This document shows, piece after piece, positions 37,101 to 48,439 of a stretch of 64,000 nucleotides of DNA (position 1 is its first letter; every line of letters begins with the position of its first letter). A program made the position numbers and the translations under genes. The notes beneath the pieces are model-generated. The model was not told the DNA's origin and made no database searches. It was given only the letters and a program-made list of their open reading frames with translations. Source of the stretch: Acanthaster planci. Its lineage: Eukaryota > Echinodermata > Asteroidea > Valvatida > Acanthasteridae. The DNA is taken from positions 3,569,296 to 3,633,295 of the forward strand of contig NW_019091368.1 in NCBI RefSeq assembly GCF_001949145.1. The letters run 5' to 3'.

Positions 37101-39319
37101 CTTTTCCAGCTATTTTACCAACTCCACAACTCTGTGCAGACATCCGTGTTTTAACCTTGGCGTTTACCTTTCCATGAGCCTGGCAACTTGCTGACACTCT
37201 GTCTTGTCATAGAACCACAGTCCGTATATGGCTGGATGAAAAAACAAATATGGAGAGTGACACATGGTACTTGAGGAACTAGACAACAGGAGGGGTCAAG
37301 GTCAAGTTAAATTTAAATAAAATCGGGTACAAAGAGATATCTAATTGCACATGAGCACACAATTTGAATTCCCAAGACTAAAGACAATGTTGCTATACCT
37401 TGTGATTCAGAGCAAGCTTTTGCATAGTGACCACAATCTCTGAAATGGACTGGTTCCCTTGTGCCCTTCTAATCAATTAAAACCAGTGTGCTCTTACATA
37501 GCTAAGCAAAAGCTTGACCCAAATCATGAGCTATACATGTAGCAGCAATGTCTTTAGTATGCAGACTTCAAATTGTTATGTTCACATGAAATAAAAGAAA
37601 TCAGTGTGCCAGATTTTATTCAAACAACTCGCAAAAGACTTATTCAATAACAGCAATAAGAGTATTTCCAAGAATGGATTTGCTCTGGGGAGATGTTAAT
37701 TAATTTTTGAATTTTGTTTGTTGTTGCATTGCCTGACGTGTTTTATAATACTGTATACTCAGTGTTTGCTACTGAAGACTTGTGAAAAAAAACCACAAGT
37801 GTACATGGGTGGGACTTGAACCTACGACCTCCTCCTTCCTAGTGCAGACAGCTTAACCACTCAACCACCGAGCTTGCCGGTGTCGGCAGGCTGGTTTGAG
37901 TCAGATGTAGCAGCAGGTACCTCGAACAACTATTTCCAAGGATGGATTTGTCCTGAGGAGATGTTAATTAGTCCTTGGAAATAGTTGTTCGCGGTACTGG
38001 CAAGTCCACTCTCTTGAATGTATTTATTTGTGTACATCTATGCATGTGTTCTTCAGCTCCAACTTTAATCAAGGTATTTTGGTTAGGATTCTCCCTGAAT
38101 CTGCTAACATCAAACATCTGTCTGGTTTCCAGACGTGTGACATGTATTTTCCATGGAAAGTCAAATGGTAGGGCTCAGCAGAGGAGTTGGAATTGAGTCA
38201 GTCACCAGGCAATCGCAAGTCAGTCTACAAATCAGGTCAGAACTGAGCAACAACAAAGGAATGCCTCCATCACAATGCTGTTTGAGTACCAGTGAGCTTG
38301 TGAGTTGACTTACATGTAGGACCGAATAACTCATATGCAGCAAGGTATGAGACGGGGAGAACCCCCCTGCTTTGTGTTGGTCATTGTCTCGCAGGAATCT
38401 GGGGAATTCCTTTCAGACATCTTGGGGGGATGTGTTAAGTAACAATAGTCTGGAATGTGTACAGGGATTGGACATGTTGGGGGGGTACCCCTCGGTCTCA
38501 TTTCTTGCTGGGTACAGAATAACTTGTGGCTGACTCAATTACAACTCTGCTCGGCAGTCCTGGCTGCGGGAAACTCATGCACTAATAAAAACGATATGTT
38601 TTTGGGGTGGAAGAGGCTTTTTCTTATCTTCGCTCTGCCTCCATCTTTGATTTCCCAGGGCAGACCCAGATTAATTTTAAAATACACAAATACATCGGCT
38701 CCTTTCGTCCCTTTGTATTCCTCAATTGTAATAAACCTAGACCCTCGGCAGACTTCATTTTTACAAATGTGACTGGATCAGTAAAAATAAGTCAGAGGTC
38801 ACCACAGCCACTTTTGAGAATAAACGTTTTAAAGAATCTTTCACTGTGGAAATCAATGGAAACTGTCAAGATTTTTCGCACCAAAAAATTTCTCATTACA
38901 TCATCAGGATGCCAAAATAAGTTAAGCCTGCTCTTTATCACTCGAACTGAAACAAAATCACTGAAAAGGTGTCCATGTGACTCATTTTCAACAAGCAGAT
39001 CACAAAACTCAGACCTGACTTGAGAATTTCTGGTTTATTCCTCCCTCCTTTTTTGCTATTACAGGTGGATGTAGTCTCAACACGAAGACGGAGTCTGGAA
39101 TATTGTCATCTGATCCAACATTTGAAACAGAGTCTGGAGTATCGGGAATAGAGACCAGGGTCATGGACTTGGGTCTGGTTTCCTGACTCACACTGTGCTG
39201 TCTTGTAGAGTAGGAATGGATCCTGTAGTTGGAACTCCAGCTCCTTGGTGATGGGTTCCGTCAGGTTGTTCATACTCAGGCGGTTCATGATCATGAAGCC
39301 ATTGTACGGAGAGGCAGAT
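31054..39319 (-). CDS. DCP1: mRNA-decapping enzyme 1 (DCP1), six exons, 5' end missing
   Basis: The exons are 39319-39192, 37231-37168, 35102-34952, 34790-33768, 32185-31868 and 31134-31054. They join in frame through GT/AG introns to give 587 residues and a stop. DCP1 activates the DCP2 decapping hydrolase in P-bodies. The first two exons match the EVH1 domain from SASPYNGFMIMNRL through GLWFYDKTECQQVARLM. The third carries the conserved VDIMQMLSRAQRDY motif. Exons four and five are a disordered linker with leucine-rich motifs (DILQKLL, IQDLLAKL). The last two carry the trimerization helix (LNREQFKQAFVHLLQ, then NDSHFLSSLHSAYLESF). The first visible exon begins with the third base of an arginine codon, so at least one upstream coding exon is required. 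It was not found up to 64000. Overall length fits metazoan DCP1A/B. Confidence 0.93.
31248..31381. mobile_element. 134-bp MITE-like foldback element, copy B (DCP1 intron)
   Basis: Same length and inverted ends as copy A at 20770. It begins TCGAGGTTCTGCACGGTAGC and ends ATGTGCAACCTCTA. The middle shares the (C/A)GTCTACT(T/C)ATG region. It sits in the last DCP1 intron (31867-31135), with no coding content. The first TA has become TC. Confidence 0.75.
31541..31588. repeat. Short tandem repeat of GACTGTCAT units
   Basis: GACTGTCATGCGTCATAGC, GACTGTCATGTGTCATA and GACTGTCATAGCA follow one another. The array lies inside the last DCP1 intron. Confidence 0.7.
31868..32185 (-). CDS. DCP1: DCP1 exon: start of trimerization domain
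   Basis: This exon of 106 codons has acceptor TATGTTTAG and donor TTGCAG|GTAACA. It contains TLLTPQAFRKRS, matching the LxPxxF-type element of DCP1, and ends in REQFKQAFVHLLQ. That is the first half of the C-terminal trimerization helix. Confidence 0.9.
33768..34790 (-). CDS. DCP1: DCP1 exon: long disordered linker
   Basis: This exon of 341 codons has acceptor TGTGTGCAG and donor GGTGTT|GTAAGT. It is Pro/Ser/Gln-rich and low in hydrophobics. Leucine-rich motifs are GNDILQKLLAHPG, PIQDLLAKLNIAQ and ISQKLLTNLTARA. A repeated pair, IETVESLERRQSQ and VRTVESIEKQHVN, suggests a small internal duplication. It is phase 0 at both ends. Confidence 0.9.
34952..35102 (-). CDS. DCP1: DCP1 exon: conserved short motif
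   Basis: This 151-bp exon has acceptor CATCTGTAG and donor TATAAG|GTTTGT. After a basic and serine-rich run it codes EEVDIMQMLSRAQRDYK. This is the short leucine motif conserved in animal DCP1 and implicated in decapping activation. The motif placement is from family knowledge. Confidence 0.9.
37168..37231 (-). CDS. DCP1: DCP1 exon: EVH1 end
   Basis: This 64-bp exon has acceptor TTCATCCAG and donor GAAAG|GTAAAC. It codes IYGLWFYDKTECQQVARLME. The Trp in GLWFYDK is at the position of the conserved EVH1 peptide-binding-cleft tryptophan of DCP1. Confidence 0.92.
37663..37702 (+). repeat. 40-bp direct repeat, left copy
   Basis: Matches 37931-37970 with four mismatches in 40 bases; both begin TATTTCCAAG and end GAGATGTTAATTA. 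It lies about 268 bases from its partner, with the tRNA-derived SINE between. It sits in the DCP1 intron 39191-37232. Confidence 0.85.
37795..37930 (-). mobile_element. tRNA-derived SINE, copy 1
   Basis: On the minus strand the pol III A box TGGTTGAGTGG (37867-37857) is followed by the B box GGTTCAAGTCC (37822-37812), at tRNA-like spacing. An anticodon-loop-like stretch lies between. About 40 bases before the A box (GACTCAAACCAGCC..GCCGGCAAGCTCGG) are shared with copy 2. It is not a functional tRNA, because the acceptor stem does not close. It is located in a DCP1 intron. Confidence 0.7.
37917..37997. repeat. 26-bp inverted repeat with direct-repeat right copy
   Basis: The arms at 37917-37942 and 37972-37997 are complementary at 25 of 26 positions (GAACAACTATTTCCAAGGA core), with a 29-base loop. 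The left arm and loop overlap the second copy (37931-37970) of the 40-bp direct repeat. This is a compact foldback structure. Confidence 0.85.
39192..39319 (-). CDS. DCP1: DCP1 exon: EVH1 middle part
   Basis: This 128-bp exon has acceptor CCCCGTCAG and donor CAGT|GTGAGT. It codes SASPYNGFMIMNRLSMNNL and then the TKELEFQLQDPFLLYKTAQ strand region, which is diagnostic of DCP1 EVH1. It begins with one base of a split codon, so exon(s) for the N-terminal EVH1 strands lie further upstream. Confidence 0.92.
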
Positions 39320-39411
39320 CTGACGGGGAATAAAAAGACAGACAAAAAAAGAAAAGAATTTATTTGTATGCTCACTATCTTTTCGTAAAAAAAAAAAAAA
39401 AGATATCTCAC

Positions 39412-40876
39412 TCGATACTCGGGGAAAGGGAAACTAAATCTGGGCCCAATCTCAAATGGCTTCTATTACAACACAAAATGTAAGACTCAACAAATCTAAA
39501 TGGGGCATTAGTCATAAAAGTACGGGAACTACAGGTTTTCTTGCACAGTGCATATATTCATAACACAACTGACATTTTTAACAATATAACAATGATATCT
39601 GCATTTATTAAGATGCCACTTATTAAGATTTTATTAAATCTGCATTTATTGAGATTTTTCATTAGGAATTACTCTAGTGTAATAGAGTAGATCCTAATAC
39701 AAAAAATGCACCTGGCTCAATCCAGTCTGGGAAAACCATAAATTGAAGATACGAGAAAGAAAACTCATGCAAAAGGATGAATTAAAAATTGACAAAGACA
39801 AGCTTTTTGAACTTTTGACCGGGGGGGGAGGAGCAAGAGGTTAGTGGTGGGGTCAGAGGCTCTTTATAATCCTAACTTCTGAAAACCCTAAAAATCTAAC
39901 CAAACAGTGACTTGTACCCAGGGCATTCAATATTCAAGACCCACCCCAGCCTTGTAACTTATTCATTGCAATTTGTGACTGATTTTCAATTTTTTTTGCA
40001 TCCAAGTCCTGATGCTACTGATGCATCAGCACGTCCGTCATTTACAACCAATGAATACTGCATGTCGGTGACAGGAGTGCCGGGGGGGAGGGGGGAAGTT
40101 GGAATTCACGACCAGATTCACTACATCAATATTTCATAAATACCAAAGGAGCTTAACGGGCGCTCTGGCGTAGATCTGTGAAACCGCTTGCTGGTGACAA
40201 ATGCAGCTGCACCTGCAAGTATGCATCCCCAGACAGGGGCAGTATTTCTAGACTGGGAATTTGAGATGGCCTCACACTTTGCAGAGTAAAGATACATGTT
40301 GTTCTGTAAAGCGCATCCCGATATGTCTCAAGATCACCCTCTAAAATTTTAATAAAACAAAGGGTTGATTGCTGTGCCAGTTGGAAAGTTACACTGCTGA
40401 CGGTGCAATAAAGAAATGGACTTCAGAACTGACCGGTCACAGCACAGAATGACAGCAAGCATGTCTGCAAATAGAGACAAGCAACAAATGGAAAGTTTTT
40501 AGAGAAATATACACCACCTTGGAGGGACTTCACAGCACAGAAATGACAGCAATGGGGCAGCTTGACAAATAAAGGCAAGCAAAATCAGAAAAGCTTTGCA
40601 GTGAAAAATAAACAACATTGGAGGGGAGGGGGAATAAAAGAGCACTGGCTTGGCAGTACTGTGATTGGAGGTCCAAATTCTGTCTTGGTAAATGCTCAGT
40701 GTACAGCCGTAAGCGGAGCCAAATAAACTGCGCGCGGTCAACGACACAAGTTGACTGGCAATCTCTAGTTACTTCCTTACATCCAGACCAATTTCCTCAG
40801 TATCTGATACTGCATCAGCTATCCTCTCCAATTAAATTCCTCCTCGTGTTCCTGATGCATGACAAAATGCAAAAAT

Positions 40877-40910
<34 letters not shown>

Positions 40911-43900
40911 AAAAAAAAAAATGCCTGTGGAGAGACCACACTGGAGAAAGGTCACCACCGCGCCAGCGGAGTGTTGAGTTTAAAATCCCAAACGGAGACA
41001 GGCAGGCCGGGACAGGCCAGCTGGCGAAGGTAGGGCCCGGGCCGGTATCTTGAGATACGACACTCCCTCATTAATCTGCGTCACAGGAAGACAAGGTTGG
41101 CCAGAGAATGCAGGGTGGGGAGCTCTTCCATCTTTGGATGTGTTTTGATAGCGCGGGTCTGTATTTACACAGGGTGCATATACATCGCACATGTGCCCCT
41201 TTCCCTCTCTATCTGTAGGAACACAAGCCACAACATATTCGCACAACAACACGTACAGGGGATACATTTCGGCACAAGTCTCATGCATGGATGCCATGAA
41301 TCCTTTATCCAGGGTATAACACTGATTCTATTCCATCGTGAATTGAGGCTTGTTTGTCTCGTCTCTGCCGACAAACCAAATGCAAGAACAGTTGAGTCAC
41401 AGGCACACAAGATCAGCAAGACTGTGCTATCCTTGGTAGCTCCCAGTCAGGAGAAAGGAGAAAGTAAAGAATGCTTCTTTCCTAGCGGAAAAAATTCAAT
41501 GAATGAATGAATATTTTGGCAGCATCTCAATGACATGCATGGCGACAGCTATGTACAAATAACAAGTATATCTGACAATTGGCTGCAGAAATATCCCACA
41601 GACTTGCGTTTAACCATCAGCCGTAGCCAAGTAAATTCCTACATAATCTCTGATTCTATGCTAGTGCCAATTTCATGGAGCTGTTAAGAGCAGATAAAGC
41701 ACCTGTTTGTTTCACATGGATCTGGTTCTCGTTCAGTGATCCCAAAGCTGGTTCCCTCCATCCATTAGGCGGGTTTGGTGACAGTGAACCGATGCTGGAT
41801 CACTGATTGTGATCACAGAATGTGTGAATGTGTTACCAAATCCTACAAAATGTGTCGTAGGGCAACTGTTTTAGTATCTACTTTAGTTTGAGTTAGACAG
41901 AGCAGGCCTTGGCTTTGATGTACCACTCACTTACTAGCAGTTTGGCATCCTGAAGACAGTGAACATTGTGCAGGTGAACTGCGACCTCTTTTGCTAAATT
42001 GGGCCACATTTGCTTTAGCCAGGTTACCAACTGCAGTGCCTTTGGTTGTTAACTGTTTGCCACTAGTTTACGAGAAGAAGTTTCTGCTTAGTACATGAGT
42101 TTGTTATGTAATATTTTTGGCTTTGTATCACTTCTAGAGCACTCCCTCAAAACTGAAAATCACATCCACGACTTTTCCAAGACTTTCCGGTACTAAAATA
42201 TGACAAGTTCCCAAACAACATTTTGCTGACGGAAATGGTTTTGTGGAAGACTGCCACACGGTAATTTCTACAGACTGACAAGGATATAGTCAGTCAATTT
42301 ATCGTTGTTTCATTTTCAGATAAAAATAACCCTTGAATAAGTTTGATTTCCCTGACTTTCCAATAACTTCTTTTCCTCCAACAAAAGCATTTGCCCCAGC
42401 TAACTGAAGGGTAATAAATAATGCATTAAATTTATCTCTGTGTGTATGTAAAATGATTTGAATGGCTAAGAGCAATATTTGTAGCATTCACCTCAACAAA
42501 ATTAAAATTTTCTACATCAAATGAAATATAACATAAAAAGCATTCTGTATCAGGTAGAATGTCTACAGTGTACAATATCAGAACAGTCAGAAATCAATAT
42601 CACTTAGGAAAAACAATTATCTTTTTTAGAACTTCATAAAAGGCTTGTTTGTAACAAAACTGTTCTCAAAACCTCAAAAAGCAGATTTTGCATCTACTGG
42701 GTACTGCTCACTGCATTTACAGGCTTGCAGTGTACATGATACGGAATTATTTTCCCTGTAAAGAGGCAGGGGCAAAATAATAGTTTGTGAAAGGGTACAC
42801 GTGTGTGTGTCGTGTATGTGACAAGATGAATTACTGCCACCATTGACAGAACTTTTTTATCAATGATCAAATATGTCCCAGCTTGTTACAACAAGATGTC
42901 AAGAGGTTCAGGGTTACCCTACAAATCACATCAAAACTGCTCTCTACCTTGACCCGTAGACCAATCACAGGCTACGGTGTCATCTCCCCTACTCCCACAA
43001 TGGGCCCTTACAATAGTGCTGTCCGCAACACTGTACCAAAAAAAAAAAAAAAGACCAGGGTCCCACACATTAGATTTCAGTTGCCTAGCTACCGGGCTGG
43101 TGCTCTCCCACACGACGACTCCGGGAGTGTGATTATTTAAGCAGTGCACGGATGCATGTCGTCCGGCTGACATTACACAGCAGATTAATGCGGGACTCTG
43201 CGAGCGGTGGCCACAACTTGTCACGGTGCTGCCGCGGTAAAAGCATTGATTGCTTCTAATTGGATGAACGGCCATTCACAACGGTCATCTTCCTTCCAAC
43301 GCACTTGGATATATTAAACCTGGAGCTCTGCTTCTGTGTGTGTTTTTCTTGCCTCGTCCAAGGGGGACATTTTTCAATGGGATGTCCACTGTGCTGTTGT
43401 GGAAGTTCTGCGTTGAACTCTGAGCCGAGGACGGGACCTGTTTGGATGTTTACTGTGTGACTCGAGAGGAATACGGGCGCATGCAACATGTGGGTCGTGA
43501 CAACAGCAGCAGCACAATTCAATTAATGAGGTTGGTAATTGATCAATTCTTACAATTTTCCCGAATTCCCTGCAGTTGCATTCCAATATGGTTGTGAACA
43601 ATTTTCAAAATATAAACCACACGGGATCAACTTCTCACACATTGTACACGTACTACCAGTACCTCAGTGCAGAAACAGAAAACTGTCAATTGAATGAGTT
43701 ACTCACTACGGCTCATTTGAATATTTTGTTATAACTGCTTTAAACAGCCCGAATTACATGTACGGTAAATGAGCCCCTGAAATACTGGGGAAAAATCAAT
43801 TGCAATCTTATTTACATGTGCGATTTTTACTGGTATACGAAAATGAAGTTGATTTGCGCTTTATTATTAAAAAAAAATGACAGCAGTGCAAGATGGGGAA

Positions 43901-46900
43901 AGACAGGCCCATTGGGAAAAAAAGTTGCTGGTATGGAATATAGGCTCTGATGGACAACACGTGGAGTTCCTGGCAAAATTCTTGTGCTATCGATAGGGCC
44001 ATGGTGTTTCTGCTTTACCAGGCGGCTCTGAAAATGTTTGACTGCTTGGTAGCATATCAATCTACATGTATCAATAGGCATAGACAAAATTTTGTGACAC
44101 ATTGTGGATGGCAAGCATCCAATGACTTTTCTTTCCAAAAATAACAGAAATAATAACTTCTTCTACATGTTGCTGATACCTTTCCCTGGACTCGTACACG
44201 GATGTTAATGCCGTTGAAATCTAGAACAAAACCTAACCAAACCAAATGTTCCAAATTCCTTCATATGCCCTGAATAATCTAACTTCTGAAAGCAAGAGAG
44301 ATTCTCTCTCCTCCTGGTACCAAAAACCTCAGGGAGATACTCAAATGTCTCATTAATGTCCAATGTCTCCCTAAGGTACGGTACAATAGCTGCATTAAAC
44401 TATCTCCCAAAGGAGTACTTGTGTAATGTGAGGATTTATCAGGATCAGCTCTGTAGCACACTGCAGTTACGGAAAAACTTACCACTGCGGACATATCCAT
44501 CAACGGAGTTTTAATCGCAGATGAAGAATTTCAAAAATGTTTCGTTTCTTTTTTTTTCCCCACGAAAATTCAGTTCCGCATTTACACTCCAAAATGTTTT
44601 CAAAAATTCCTCCCGCTTTCAGACTCTTAAACATGGATTTTTACATTAAAAATGTCTCTTTTTTTTATCATTTATAAAACTGAAAGTGACACAGAAGATC
44701 ACATAGCCCATCCATACTGATTATGAGATTTGACTTCACTGGACCACTTTGTAAAAATGCACTAAATCACATGCACTCGAAGTGCCTATAGATGAGCTAT
44801 TAGCTCATTCGCTGCCATCGCTGATACCGCTTCTGCAGCACACATGTACATGTACAATGTGCTTTCCATGATGAAAACGACTGAAACCACAGTGCGCAAC
44901 ATTGATAGTACTTTCACTAAAAAAATTGCAGATCCGCAGATATATCCGGACTGGCATTGTAGCGGGCAGCAGTACTCCCAGCGACAAAGCATACAAATAC
45001 CACCTGGTGGGCATTTTCATCCGATCGTGTTAAGGCACGCTGGTAGTTTGGGTAATTAATTCTACCACTACTAGGAGTGCTTCCGCGGGTAATTACACCA
45101 TAACGAGATTGCTCCCCGTCGTCTACTAGGCTACGGTCCACAATAATTGGCCGCAAAAGGAGGTTGAGAGCTTCAATAGAGTGGTCTTTCTCCACAAGCA
45201 ACATAATAGGCCATAGAGTCATTGGAAGACGGTTAAACTTGTTTGACTGTTACTTTATTGGTATTTAAGCCAAATTTCAGAGCTGCTTCAACGGTTAAAA
45301 CAGGGGGAAAAATATCTTTTTCCCTCAATTTTAAATGTACTCACAAATAAAAAAAAAAAGAAGCTAGGAAGCATTTTCAAAACCAGTATTCTGTCATTTG
45401 TCGGAAGGTCTTAATCTGCATAGGGCATATCGCATAATACACAGAGAATAAAACCGGCTTTGAAAAGCATCGTCCGATTCATCTCTGGCTAACAAACGGC
45501 GGGATAATACATGTATATCAGGTGATTCTGATGTGAGTGAGTTGTCTTTTACGTCAGGGTAGCATTCTCCTTTTTTCAACATTTTGCTGGCGAGCAATCG
45601 ATGCAAAGGAGATATGCATGCTCAAATTTTTCACACAAAAGGGAAATGTGCAGTAATGTTTTCTGCAGTGATACATTTATTTTCTTTTATTTATTTAAAC
45701 CATAAGTAAACAGGGTAACATTTTTCAGATGTTTTTCAAAATGGTCCAGTTATCAAAACAATATTCACGACATGTAAAACATTACTATTACAAACAATAA
45801 GTAACACACAAATTATAAAGAGGAATATTCACAAGAAACAAATATCAAGTAAACCGAATCCTTAAGACAACGGCTCATCAGAATTCATTGAAAACAAACA
45901 CATTGAGCTTTTTTTTTTTTTTAAAGGTGATACTAATGATTTTTTCAATGGAAATTATGTTAATTGCTCCATAGTTTAGGTCCAGCAGAAGTTCAGAGCA
46001 CGTTTAGCCAGCTCTAGTCTAGGGATGGGGTAATATAAATTCATAGGATGGGACCAAGCAATAATATTACATACTTGTACATGTATTGCATTGCCAAGTC
46101 AAACACGGGCTAAGGACGCGCAATGCGCGTGTTCCCAGGTGCATACGTTATGATTGCCCAGATCATGTTTTATCACCAGCGTACGTAAAAACACTCCACT
46201 GCTGAGTCAGCTGCTGGCCGGGAGAGTGTGAGCCATTTTTCCCTGCCCCGGGAACAAGGGAGCTTAGTGAGCAAAAGAAATGGCAACATATACTACATGT
46301 ATACGCATACATATTCACTGAAATGCACAGGGCATGGATACATGCAATGCGAATGTGCCGGAGTTCCCTGTGCATGCATGACAGCAGCACAACTGCATAT
46401 CCATCTCAATAAATGCCAGCATCCTTGCACAAGATTGCATTCGATCGACAGATGAACAGAAAGGACACCACGCTGGTACCACTGAACAGCACACAATGAC
46501 ACACATGTATTGGATATCTTTCATTGTCTGTGAATGCTCAAAATGCATATGCCCAAGTTCCTCCACACATCCTGTCTTTTATATAAATCACTTCTCTGCA
46601 GGGAAAAGAAAAATCTTCCACATCCTCACGTTTGATGTTCATCTCAGGACCTTCTCAGGAGGAAAGACCTTTTTTTCAAGAGGCATCTTAGGCGAAGTGG
46701 CGAGCAACGTGGGGGCATCTTAATGAGCTTAAAATGTTCCAAGCTACAGGGAAACATTCAAATATGTTCAATTTCTATTCACCAACTCGTAGAGCACGTT
46801 TTATTAAGCTGCCTTCCCATTGCATGTATATCCCCCAGACTCAATCATCGTCATTACAGATACACAAATTCCAACCATCTTGACATTCAAGTTATTTTAC

Positions 46901-47999
46901 CCTGGGGACAAGATAAGACATCATTATTCAATCCAGGAACTCCGAAAAGAGCAACATATGTTAATACTTGTAATTAACATCACAAGTCAGAACTGAAATA
47001 CAATTCAGTTACATGTACATTTGCGTTCCAAAGGCAATAGCAATACTGCCTGCATGCATGTATACCGGTGCATGCATGAACAGTTTATGTACATGTACAT
47101 GTAGTATAGATCCATACATTATATGCATGTGTCCCTGCACCAACAGCAATATTAGAGAACAGGATTACCAATAAACTTTTGGCATAAATCTTTCTACATG
47201 CACAAATTACCGGTGCATGAAAGATCATGAACGCACACACTGCCAGACTACATTTTGTTATTGGATTCCAACAGTGTCTCGTAGGCCTGTCCGTGCTTTT
47301 TTTCCCTGCATATTCAACTACATGTACTTACGTGTGGCCCCATTCAGAACTGCATTTCTAAACTCAGATTGATTCTTTTCATGGTGAAAATAACCATGAC
47401 AACATCAGAGAGTTTGCATAAAACCACAGCCACAACCAGGAAGGAGACCCAAAAAAATCTGACAACTGTTCCCGTCATTTTAACTCAAATGCAGATCTTA
47501 TTTCAGGGCAGGGGGGGGGGGAAATGATTTAATTCTCCCTATCTGTTGAAACTGAATTCTGCATATTCCGTGAGGCCTCGAATGTAAGGCATAGAAAAGT
47601 GTGGTGGACTATCTGAAATCAATATAGCACTAGGGCACTTAGTCCCAGCTGCCAATCAGACCCTTGCAGGGAGAAACAAGAGAATAATCCCTCCTCGCAT
47701 CAGCAGCATATGTTTCCAGACGGCATATTTTGACTTTAAAATCAAATTTTTCGAAGGAATAGCACAATTTGAGGGTTATTAGTCTCCGTGAAGCAACGAT
47801 CTCCGGGGATGCGATGATTTAAAAAAGGTGCAGCTTTCTTAAGTGAACCGGATGCTATTGGCATATTCCGCGGTGAAATAAATGCAGCAATGTCTTGGAA
47901 TTTTCTTCAAAGCGAGGCTCGACAGACAAGAACAATGACGATATTCTGCAGGGGACATACATGTATACCAATCTCTGATTTAACTAAATAGTAGTCAAC
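39412..47999. other. Putative long DCP1 intron or upstream DNA, no exon recognised
   Basis: AT-rich with scattered short ORFs. It includes short degenerate repeats at 39594-39665, poly(A) near 40.9 kb, an AATG repeat at 41498-41512, and several ACATGTACATGT runs (44841, 47089). I searched the minus strand by eye for the missing N-terminal EVH1 exon and did not find it. Confidence 0.4.
40879..40921 (+). repeat. 31-base poly(A) tract
   Basis: A run of 31 A, one C, then 11 A. It could be the tail of a retroposed sequence inserted in plus orientation, but no parent gene is recognisable upstream. It is prone to assembly-length error. Confidence 0.8.
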
Positions 48000-48130
48000 C
48001 ACTGTTGCCGGTGTAAAGTTCACACTTCCAAGAGTATCTCATTGTCAAATCAACATTTTTTATCCATGCAGAACACTTTGCATTTCCACTGACTTAAACC
48101 AACCGAACATACACGTTCATACTGATCTGA

Positions 48131-48439
48131 AGTCATGAGCGAAATGCATACTGCCTGGCTTTGGAAGGTTGTGAAAATGAACTTTCCATTTAATCCCCTC
48201 CCAAACAGGTGCAGAGTTCCTGCCAATGTAAGTTTGTCAAGGATAACCTGGGGAAAAAAATAAAACCTGCTGAATAGCACAAACTAAACATATTAAGTGA
48301 TAAAACATGACCAAAATGTGTACAGCCAGGCTCTGAAAAGGTTGTGAAATTGAACTTTCTGCATAATCCCCTAGTTGATAAGTGCAGATTTCCTGCTAAT
48401 AGCAGTCTTTCAAGGAATAACTGAAGAAAATAAAATAAA
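48131..48439. repeat. Diverged tandem duplication
   Basis: Segment 48131-48264 aligns with 48304-48439 at roughly 70% identity (shared GGTTGTGAAA, TGAACTTTC, TAATCCCCT). The offset is about 175 bases. Both copies have an acceptor-like pyrimidine-CAG on the minus strand followed by an open frame. An indel shifts the frame between them, so a conserved coding role is unlikely. Confidence 0.65.

Noticed and set aside
37795-37930. Functional tRNA gene
   Set aside because: A and B boxes are present but no acceptor stem closes, and a second degenerate copy shows it is a SINE.
40935-40960. HTGER-like string resembling a zinc-finger linker
   Set aside because: No C2H2 cysteines or histidines occur around it. 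It is a chance match next to poly(A).
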